Of a stretch of 64,000 bases of DNA, positions 48,748-55,301 are shown one piece after another; the first letter of the stretch is position 1, and every line of letters begins with the position of its first letter. The translations under genes were made by a program, and so were the position numbers. Source of the DNA: Promicromonospora sp. MEB111 (GTDB taxonomy: Bacteria > Actinomycetota > Actinomycetes > Actinomycetales > Cellulomonadaceae). The notes under the pieces are model-generated. The model ran no database searches. It was not told the DNA's origin and saw nothing but the letters and a program-made list of their open reading frames with translations. The DNA lies in contig NZ_JARVSD010000009.1 in the NCBI RefSeq assembly GCF_030209445.1, positions 62,001 through 126,000 on the forward strand, read 5' to 3'.

Positions 48748-49185
48748 ATGACCATGCGACAGGACGACGAGGCGGAGATCCGGCGGCGGCTGGACGGGAT
48801 CGTCGAGGGGCTGCGGGCCAAGGACCTCGACGCGCTGCGGCAGCTCTACGCGGCCGACGTCGTGTCCTTCGACGTCGAGCCACCGCTGCAGCACGTGGGC
48901 GCGGACGCCAAGCTGGCGAGCTGGGCACGCGTCCTCGCGGTCTTCGAGGAGGTCGACTACGAGCTCCGCGACCTGGCGCTCGCCGTCGACGAGACCGTCG
49001 CGTTCGGGCACGCCTTCGGGCGGCTCAGCGGCACCCTGAAGGACGGGTCCGCGACGAGCGGCATGTGGGTGCGGGCCACGTTCTGCCTCCGCAAGGTCGG
49101 CGGCACCTGGCTGATCGCGCACGACCAGGTCTCGGTGCCGCTCGACCTGCGCAGCGGCCGGGGGCTGACCGACCTGGAGCCCTGA
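48748..49185 (+). CDS. NTF2-like / DUF4440-type ketosteroid isomerase fold protein
   Basis: 145 residues from ATG 48748. EIRRRLDGIVEGLRAKDLDALRQLYAADVVSFDVE is the helix-helix-loop start, and LRKVGGTWLIAHDQVSVPLDL the closing strands, of a SnoaL-like domain of the type seen in many small isomerase- or polyketide-cyclase-like proteins. It is separated from paaZ by 68 bases with a hairpin and converges with the tandem ABM gene. Substrate unknown. Confidence 0.8.
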   Translation: MTMRQDDEAEIRRRLDGIVEGLRAKDLDALRQLYAADVVSFDVEPPLQHVGADAKLASWARVLAVFEEVDYELRDLALAVDETVAFGHAFGRLSGTLKDGSATSGMWVRATFCLRKVGGTWLIAHDQVSVPLDLRSGRGLTDLEP

Positions 49186-49187
49186 CC

Positions 49188-49814
49188 TCAGGCCATCTCG
49201 GGTACGTGGAGGTGCGCGAACGCGATCTCCATCTCGTCGATGCCGTCGACGGTGGCGCCGAGCTCGCTGACCACGCGCTCGCGGATGCGGGCCGTGGCCT
49301 CGCGGGCGGCCATGACGGCCCCCATGCTGTCGAAGGCGGTCGTGCCGACGGCCCGGCCCGCCTCGCGGTCCACCATGAGGCTGGCGCTGCAGAACCCGTC
49401 CATCTCCTGGAGCTGCGGCAGGATGACCATGCGGTAGAGGTCGATACAGCGGTCGACCATGTCCTGGCCGCCGCTCAGCCAGGTGAGGCGCGCACACGCG
49501 CCGTCGGGCGTCGCGTGGTCCCGGTGGACCACCGCGGCCTCCCACTCGTGGACGTCGCCGCCCCCCGTGCTCCCCAGCGCCTGCACGGCGCGCTCGCGCA
49601 GCGGGCGCACGCCGTCGGCGCTCATCATCATCGCGTCGTGCGACTGCCACGCCGTCGTGGCGACACAACGCCCGGACTCACGGTCGACCAGCATCGACAT
49701 CCCGACGCAGCCGTCCATGGCGGTCACGGCCGGGAAGACCTCCTCGCGGACGATCCGCAGCCCGCCGTCGATCCCGGCGGGATCACCTCGGACCTCGGTG
49801 GTGCGTACGTACAT
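49188..49814 (-). CDS. tandem antibiotic biosynthesis monooxygenase (ABM)-like domain protein
   Basis: 208 residues made of two similar halves. MDGCVGMSMLVDRESGRCVATTAW in the first and MDGFCSASLMVDREAGRAVGTTAF in the second (both near the middle of their half) show an internal duplication of a dimeric alpha/beta-barrel fold, so a dimer-like pair is encoded in one chain. Such proteins act in heme degradation, quinone oxidation or simple binding; no catalytic residue is evident here. It stands alone and converges with the NTF2-like gene. Confidence 0.8.
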   Translation of the reverse strand: MYVRTTEVRGDPAGIDGGLRIVREEVFPAVTAMDGCVGMSMLVDRESGRCVATTAWQSHDAMMMSADGVRPLRERAVQALGSTGGGDVHEWEAAVVHRDHATPDGACARLTWLSGGQDMVDRCIDLYRMVILPQLQEMDGFCSASLMVDREAGRAVGTTAFDSMGAVMAAREATARIRERVVSELGATVDGIDEMEIAFAHLHVPEMA

Positions 49815-49929
49815 GACGGACTCCCTGTGCTCGGGGCAGCGTCCGGACGGCGCTGCCGTCCCTCCTCACACTCCGCCGCCGCGTGGCCCAGGTCAAGGTC
49901 CCCGCGTCCACTTTCAGCCCGGTACGGGC

Positions 49930-50187
49930 TCAGCGCCGGAGCTCGACGGCGCTCAGGCCGGCGAGGCTCAGGATCACGCGGTCACCGGTGTCCACGACCG
50001 TCGCGAGCACCTGGTCGCACCCGGCGCACCGGGCCACGAGGCCGGGGGCGTCGGTGTAGACCATGGCCTCGGCGATCGCGGCCATGTGCCCGCAGCCGCC
50101 GCAGCGGCCGCGCGCGGCCGTCATGTCGGTCGTGAAGACCTCGGAGAGCGCGCCCGCGAGCACGTTGCCGTCCAGGTGGTGTGTCAT
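49930..50187 (-). CDS. DUF6510-like zinc-ribbon protein
   Basis: 85 residues from ATG 50187. Four cysteines in two CxxC knuckles (RCGGCGH and RCAGCDQ) form a probable zinc ribbon; the rest is a small beta-sheet domain. Its start overlaps the stop of the flavin reductase gene, so it belongs to the molybdoenzyme unit and may help in assembly or electron transfer. No function is established. Confidence 0.75.
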   Translation of the reverse strand: MTHHLDGNVLAGALSEVFTTDMTAARGRCGGCGHMAAIAEAMVYTDAPGLVARCAGCDQVLATVVDTGDRVILSLAGLSAVELRR

Positions 50188-50945
50188 CAAAGACCTCCGA
50201 AGCGCTCGGTGTGGATGTCCGCCGCGGCGTGGCCGAGCTCCTGCAGCCAGCGGGCCACCGTCTCGACGAAGCCCGTCGAGCCGCAGACGTAGACGTGCGG
50301 GCGGTGCGCGGCCGGGACCGTCCGGGCGGCGAGGGCCTCCCGCGTGAGCCGCCCGACGGCGTCGGGCCAGCCGGCCGGCGCCTCGCGCGTGTAGACGAGG
50401 TCCAGCGCGAAGGCCGGGCCGGCCAGCCCCGCGAGCTCGTCCGCGAAGTACACGTCGTCCGGGGTGCGCACGGAGTACAGCAGCCGGAACGGCGCGGGGT
50501 CGGCGGCAGCGCCGTGCGCCGCGGCCATCGCGTACAGCGGCACCACGCCGGAGCCGCCCGCGACGAGCTGGACCGGGCGGTCGCCCGTGCCGGGCCGCCA
50601 GACGAAGAACGCGCCCAGCGGGCCGTGCAGCTCGAGCTGGTCGCCGGGCCGGAGGTCGCGGACCAGGAAGGGCGAGACCTCGCCGTCCGGCAGCTCGTCG
50701 ACCGCGAGCACCACCTGTCCCGCCGGCGTCGCCGAGGCGATCGAGTACGACCGGCTCGCCTGATAGCCGTCCGGGGCGGTGAGGCGCACGTCGAGGTGCG
50801 CGCCCGCCTCGCTGCCGGGCCACGTGGGGACGTCCAGGACGAGGCGCGCGGCCGTGGGCGTCTCGCGGCGCGTCTCGACGACGGTCGCGACGTGCCACGC
50901 GGGACGCGGCCGGGACCGGCCCAGGGTGACGGACGGCGCGCTCAC
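50187..50945 (-). CDS. FAD-binding ferredoxin-NADP reductase-like oxidoreductase
   Basis: 252 residues from the GTG at 50945, with GGAGGAG some 10 bases upstream; longer readings lie inside the preceding gene. RSYSIASATPAGQVVLAVD is the flavin-binding RxYS block, VAGGSGVVPLYAMAAAH and VCGSTGFVETVARWL the NAD(P)-binding and terminal blocks. It lacks a 2Fe-2S domain, unlike PaaE. Between a sulfite-oxidase-like enzyme and a zinc-ribbon protein, it probably feeds electrons to or from the molybdoenzyme. Confidence 0.88.
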   Translation of the reverse strand: MSAPSVTLGRSRPRPAWHVATVVETRRETPTAARLVLDVPTWPGSEAGAHLDVRLTAPDGYQASRSYSIASATPAGQVVLAVDELPDGEVSPFLVRDLRPGDQLELHGPLGAFFVWRPGTGDRPVQLVAGGSGVVPLYAMAAAHGAAADPAPFRLLYSVRTPDDVYFADELAGLAGPAFALDLVYTREAPAGWPDAVGRLTREALAARTVPAAHRPHVYVCGSTGFVETVARWLQELGHAAADIHTERFGGL

Positions 50946-51535
50946 CAGTAGCGCTCCTCCTTCCACGGGTCCCCGTAGAGGTGGTAGCCGTACTGCTCCC
51001 AGAAGCCCGGGTCGTTGTCCGGCATCATCGTCAGGCCCCGCACCCACTTGGCGCTCTTCCAGAAATAGAGGTGCGGCACGAGCAGCCGGGCGGGTCCGCC
51101 GTGCTCCGGGTCGAGCGGTGCGCCGTCGGCCTCCGTGGCGATCCAGGCCTTGCCGTCCAGCAGGTCCTCCAGCGGCACGTTCGTCGTGTAGCCGCCGTAG
51201 GAGTGCGCCATGACGTACTCGTGCTCGGACTCCACGTCCTCGAAGATCTTGTCGAGGCTCACCCCGCGCCAGCCCATGTCGAGCCGGGACCAGTGGGTGA
51301 CGCAGTGGATGTCCACGGTGACGTCCTCGACCCCGAGGGCGAGGAGCTCGTCCCAGCTCCACCGGTGGTCGGTGCCGGTCTCGTCCTGGACGGTGAGCTC
51401 CCAGTCGGCGGTGTCGACGTGCGGGGTGGGCCCGGCGCTGAGCACGGGCCAGTCCTGGACCAGCGTCTGCCCCGGCGGGAGGCGCGTGTCGGGCTCACGG
51501 CGACGACCGGAGAAACCACGGGTGACGAAGGACAT
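50942..51535 (-). CDS. sulfite oxidase-like molybdopterin-dependent oxidoreductase
   Basis: 197 residues from ATG 51535 behind GGAGGAG. The segment VDIHCVTHWSRLDMGWRG carries C78, the molybdenum ligand of the sulfite-oxidase family, and PHLYFWKSAKWVRGL belongs to the substrate/cofactor pocket. It is shorter than plant sulfite oxidase, with no C-terminal dimerisation domain and no twin-arginine signal, so it should be cytosolic. It heads a three-gene unit with an FNR-type reductase and a zinc-ribbon protein. Confidence 0.9.
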   Translation of the reverse strand: MSFVTRGFSGRRREPDTRLPPGQTLVQDWPVLSAGPTPHVDTADWELTVQDETGTDHRWSWDELLALGVEDVTVDIHCVTHWSRLDMGWRGVSLDKIFEDVESEHEYVMAHSYGGYTTNVPLEDLLDGKAWIATEADGAPLDPEHGGPARLLVPHLYFWKSAKWVRGLTMMPDNDPGFWEQYGYHLYGDPWKEERYW

Positions 51536-51659
51536 GCTGAGTCTCCTCCCGGCGACCGTGCCGGGCCGGCCGGGCACGGTTCGATGGTGGCACCAGCGTA
51601 GGGCCGGGGCCGTCCGGCGGCGCGCGAACCGGGCCGTGTCAGCGGGTGAGTTCGGGCAG

Positions 51660-51665
51660 TAGGGT
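51660..51665 (+). promoter_or_regulatory. -10 box of the second ECF41 gene
   Basis: TAGGGT ends 6 bases before ATG 51672, so the mRNA should be leaderless. Confidence 0.45.
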
Positions 51666-51671
51666 CGCGGC

Positions 51672-52625
51672 ATGACGACCGAGTCGCCGAGCCAGAACGA
51701 GCTGCAGCTCTTCGAGAACCTCCGGGGACGGCTGGAGGCCATCGCCTACCGGCTGCTCGGGTCGGCGGCGGAGGCCGAGGACGCCGCGCAGGAGACGTTC
51801 CTGCGGTGGGAGGCGGCCGACCGCTCGCAGATCCGGGTGCCGGAGGCCTGGCTGACTCGGGTGCTGACCAACCTCTGTCTCACCCAGCTCAGGTCGGCGC
51901 GGGCCCGCCGGGAGGTCTACGTGGGCGAGTGGCTGCCGGAGCCGCTGCTCGGCGGCGACCCGATGCTCGGCCCCGCGGACACGGCGGAGCAGCGCGACTC
52001 CGTGTCCACGGCGATGCTCGTGCTGATGGAGCGGCTCACGCCCAACGAGCGGGCCGTCTACGTGCTGCGCGAGGCGTTCGCGTTCTCGCACGCGGAGATC
52101 GCCGAGATGCTCGACCTCACCGAGGTGGGCAGCCAGCAGGTGCTCCACCGGGCCAAGCAGCACCTGGCGGGGGAGCGGACCCGCGCGGCGGTCGACCTCG
52201 CGGTCGCGCGGCCCGTCGTGGAGGAGTTCCTGGCGGCCGCGACGAGCGGGCAGCTCGAACCGCTGGTCAAGCTGCTGACGGCCGACGTGGTGGGGGTGGG
52301 CGACGGCGGCGGCAAGGTCGCGGCGCGCGCGACGGCCGTGCTCGGTGCCACGGCCGTGGCCAAGTTCCTGCGCGGCCTGTTCCGGCCGGCCGAGGCCAAG
52401 CGCGCGATGCTGGGCGGCAGCCCCGACGTCTACGCGTGGACGGCCAACGGCCTCCCGGCGCTGGTCGTCGTGGTCGGCGACCGGCTGGTGGGCGTGATGA
52501 CGCTGGAGGCGACCGCCGACGGGATCACCGCCGTGCTCAGCCAGGTCAACCCGGACAAGCTCGGCCGGGCCGGCCGCCAGTGGGCGGCCACGGAGCACGG
52601 GGAGCCGCTGATCCGGGGCTGGTGA
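51672..52625 (+). CDS. ECF41-family RNA polymerase sigma factor (second copy)
   Basis: 317 residues, ATG 51672. Sigma2 (AIAYRLLGSAAEAEDAAQETFL) and sigma4 (NERAVYVLREAFAFSHAEIAEMLDL) regions, then a SnoaL-like domain. Both ECF41 marks, WLPEPLL and DGGGKV, are present. It is only a distant paralogue of the factor at 30947. The following FAD oxidoreductase is a usual ECF41 partner and its likely target, although no good match to the ECF41 promoter consensus was found between them. Confidence 0.93.
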   Translation: MTTESPSQNELQLFENLRGRLEAIAYRLLGSAAEAEDAAQETFLRWEAADRSQIRVPEAWLTRVLTNLCLTQLRSARARREVYVGEWLPEPLLGGDPMLGPADTAEQRDSVSTAMLVLMERLTPNERAVYVLREAFAFSHAEIAEMLDLTEVGSQQVLHRAKQHLAGERTRAAVDLAVARPVVEEFLAAATSGQLEPLVKLLTADVVGVGDGGGKVAARATAVLGATAVAKFLRGLFRPAEAKRAMLGGSPDVYAWTANGLPALVVVVGDRLVGVMTLEATADGITAVLSQVNPDKLGRAGRQWAATEHGEPLIRGW

Positions 52626-52636
52626 GCCGGGACCGG

Positions 52637-52660
52637 CCCCTGTGACCGGCGTCACAGGGG
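52637..52660 (+). terminator. hairpin between ECF41 factor and FAD oxidoreductase
   Basis: CCCCTGTGAC and GTCACAGGGG pair perfectly over a CGGC loop, 12 bases after the sigma factor stop. It may be a terminator; CGTCACA inside it also resembles an ECF41 -35 element, so a regulatory role is possible. Confidence 0.55.
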
Positions 52661-52736
52661 CGGGGTGTCAGGGATCGCTGTGCCGTCCGGTTCAGGAGGC
52701 ACACAACCGTCCCACCGACACGAGCTGAGGGATCCC

Positions 52737-53945
52737 ATGAAGCACCGCATCGTCATTCTCGGGGCCGGGTACGCCGGAGCCTCCGCCGCCGGCCGGCTGG
52801 CCCGCCGGCTGCACCCCGACGACGTCGAGCTCACGCTGGTCAACGCCGAGCCGGACTTCGTCGAGCGGGTGCGCCTGCACCAGGTGGCCACGGGCCAGGA
52901 CCTGCGCCCCCGGCCGCTGCGCGACCTGCTCGCCGGCACGGGCGTGCGCCTGCGGGTGGCCCGTGTGACCGCCGTCGACGTCGACCGCCGGACCGTCTCC
53001 GTGACCGGGGCGGACGGTGGGGACGTGCTCGCCTACGACACGCTCGTGTACGCCCTGGGCAGCGTGCTCGCCGACCACGGCGTGCCGGGGGTCGCCGAGC
53101 ACGCCCACGAGCTGGCGAGCCGGCCGGGCGCGCTCCGCCTGCGCGAGCGGCTGACGGGTCTCGCGCCCGGGGGCCGCGTGGTCGTGGTCGGAGGCGGCCT
53201 GACCGGCATCGAGGCCGTCACCGAGATCGCGGAGGCCCGCACCGACCTGGACGTCGCGATCGCGGTCCGCGACGGCCTGGGGGACTGGCTCTCGGCGGCC
53301 GGGCAGCGCCACCTGCGCGCGGTCCTCGACCGGCTGGGCGTCACGGTCCACGAGCACACCGACGTCACGAGCGTGGACTCCGCCGCCGTGGTGACCCGCG
53401 ACGCGACGATCCCGGCGGACGTCGCCGTGTGGACCACCGGGTTCGGCGTGCACCCGATCGCCGCCGCGACGGGCCTGCGGGTCGGCGCGGACGGGCGGAT
53501 CGTGGTCGACGAGACCATGCGCTCCGTCTCCCACCCCGACGTCTACGCCGCGGGCGACGCCGCGCTGGCGCACGGCCCCGTCGACAACGTGCTGCGCATG
53601 TCGTGCGCCTCCGGCATCCCGATGGCCTGGCAGGCCGCCGACTCGATCGCGGCACGCCTGACCGGGGGCAGGCTCCCGCACACGCCGCTCGGGTACGTGC
53701 ACCAGTGCATCAGCCTGGGCCGGCGCGACGCCGTCATCCAGCTCGTCACGCCCGACGACCGGGCCAAGGACGCCGCCCCCGGCGGCCGTCTCGCCGCCCG
53801 GTACAAGGAGATGATCTGCGCCGGAGCCGCCTGGACGGTCGCCCACCCGATCCCCTACCCGGTCCGCCGGCGCCGCGTCACGACGACCTCCGGTGCGGGC
53901 AGCGAGCGGGTGAATTACGGCGATATGCCCGCCGTGAAGGGCTAA
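52737..53945 (+). CDS. FAD/NAD(P)-dependent oxidoreductase (NDH-2-like)
   Basis: 402 residues from ATG 52737. The FAD fold RIVILGAGYAGASAAGRLARRL and the second dinucleotide fold VVVVGGGLTGIEAVTEIAE are complete, as is the ATG-D motif near the end (DVYAAGDAALAH). This is the architecture of type II NADH dehydrogenases and ferredoxin/nitrite-type reductases; no C-terminal membrane anchor is seen. It follows an ECF41 sigma factor, a pairing known from other actinomycetes. Confidence 0.9.
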   Translation: MKHRIVILGAGYAGASAAGRLARRLHPDDVELTLVNAEPDFVERVRLHQVATGQDLRPRPLRDLLAGTGVRLRVARVTAVDVDRRTVSVTGADGGDVLAYDTLVYALGSVLADHGVPGVAEHAHELASRPGALRLRERLTGLAPGGRVVVVGGGLTGIEAVTEIAEARTDLDVAIAVRDGLGDWLSAAGQRHLRAVLDRLGVTVHEHTDVTSVDSAAVVTRDATIPADVAVWTTGFGVHPIAAATGLRVGADGRIVVDETMRSVSHPDVYAAGDAALAHGPVDNVLRMSCASGIPMAWQAADSIAARLTGGRLPHTPLGYVHQCISLGRRDAVIQLVTPDDRAKDAAPGGRLAARYKEMICAGAAWTVAHPIPYPVRRRRVTTTSGAGSERVNYGDMPAVKG

Positions 53946-54036
53946 GGTCTCCGAAAAAACGAGCGAGCGGGCCCCGTCCGCCCGCCGCCGAGGCAAGGGT
54001 GACTTGGCGCGAGCACCTGTGCCAAGGAGGCAAGCC

Positions 54037-55125
54037 ATGATCTCGGACGACGTGCGCCGGTCGCTGGACGTCGCGACGCCCCCCACGGTCCGCGTGCTCG
54101 ACCACCTCGTGGCGCGCGACGCCGTGCCGGAGGCCGGGATCGCCGAGGCGGTGGGCCTCGGCGCCGCGGAGGTCCGGGCCGCGCTGACCACGCTCGAGGC
54201 GGACGGGCTCGTCGTGGGGGTGCCGGCGGGACCGGGCCGGTCCCGGGCCCGGCGCTGGTCCGCGCTGCCGCCCCGCGCGGTGCTCACCACGCTGCTCGCC
54301 CGGCGCCGCCTGGAGATCGCCGTCTGGGAGCTGCACGCCGACCACCTCGAGAAGGCCTACCAGGAGGCCACGGGCCAGGCCGGCGACACGGCGCTCGTCG
54401 ACGTCGTGGTCGGGACGGAACAGGTCGGCGCGCTGTACTGGCACCTCATGGAGACCGCCACGCACGAGGTGCTGCACCTCGCCCGGCCGCCCTATCTCCA
54501 GCCCACCCCCGAGCTGCTCGACGAGGTGGACCGGCCCGCGATGAGCCCGACGGTCGAGCTGCGCAGCGTGTACGAGAGTGCCACGTTCACCGACCCGGTC
54601 TCGCTCGAGACCGCGCTCGGCGGGCAGGCGACCGGTGCCGGCCTGCGCCTGTCGCCGCAGGTGCCGCTCAAGCTCGTCGTCGTGGACCAGAAGATCGCCA
54701 TGCTGCCCGCCGCCGGCGACGACGCCGGCAGCGCCTCGCTCGTGGTGCACGCCCCCGCGCTGGTGGGGGCGCTGACCGACCTCTTCGAGCGGGTGTGGGA
54801 CGCGGCGATGCCACAGTCCATGTGGGGTTCGGGCGCCGGGTCGGCCGGCGCACCGCCCGACGGCGAGGCCGGCGTCGCCGGGGCGAACCCGGCCGCCGCC
54901 TGGTCGCCGCTGCCCCGGGTGCGGCTGGAGCAGCGCACGCGGTCCATCCTCGACCTCATGGCCGGCGGGCTGACCGACGAGGCCATCGCCCGCACGCTCG
55001 ACATCAGCCGGCGCACGGTCCAGGCCGAGGTCACGGCGCTCGCGGAGAAGCTGGGCGCGCGCACCCGGTTCCAGATCGGGCTGTTCGCCGCCGAGCAGGG
55101 CCTGCTCGCCCGGACGCACGCGTAG
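54037..55125 (+). CDS. LuxR-family regulator with N-terminal TrmB-like winged helix
   Basis: 362 residues from ATG 54037 with AAGGAGG upstream. The N-terminal 75 residues form a winged helix (VPEAGIAEAVGLGAAEVRAAL, TTLEADGLVVGVPAGPGRSRARR in pattern), the middle resembles a TrmB/PLD-like sensor, and the last 65 residues are a LuxR/GerE helix-turn-helix (LMAGGLTDEAIARTLDISRRTVQAEV). This two-HTH plan is common in Streptomyces and relatives. It lies upstream of the secreted M4 peptidase and may control it. Confidence 0.88.
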   Translation: MISDDVRRSLDVATPPTVRVLDHLVARDAVPEAGIAEAVGLGAAEVRAALTTLEADGLVVGVPAGPGRSRARRWSALPPRAVLTTLLARRRLEIAVWELHADHLEKAYQEATGQAGDTALVDVVVGTEQVGALYWHLMETATHEVLHLARPPYLQPTPELLDEVDRPAMSPTVELRSVYESATFTDPVSLETALGGQATGAGLRLSPQVPLKLVVVDQKIAMLPAAGDDAGSASLVVHAPALVGALTDLFERVWDAAMPQSMWGSGAGSAGAPPDGEAGVAGANPAAAWSPLPRVRLEQRTRSILDLMAGGLTDEAIARTLDISRRTVQAEVTALAEKLGARTRFQIGLFAAEQGLLARTHA

Positions 55126-55301
55126 CGGCCTTGACCCAAGCCTAGGACCGCGCGGCGGTACCCACGCTGCTCATCTGCGCAGGTGCGCAATCTTCTCCTT
55201 GTCCGGTATGTCATCGGTCAGCACAGTTGTCTCGTCCGACGGGCGCGAGGGTGCGGCCGGTACCAGATCAGTCCGGCCCGAGAGGGTCGTAGGAGAAGCC
55301 C

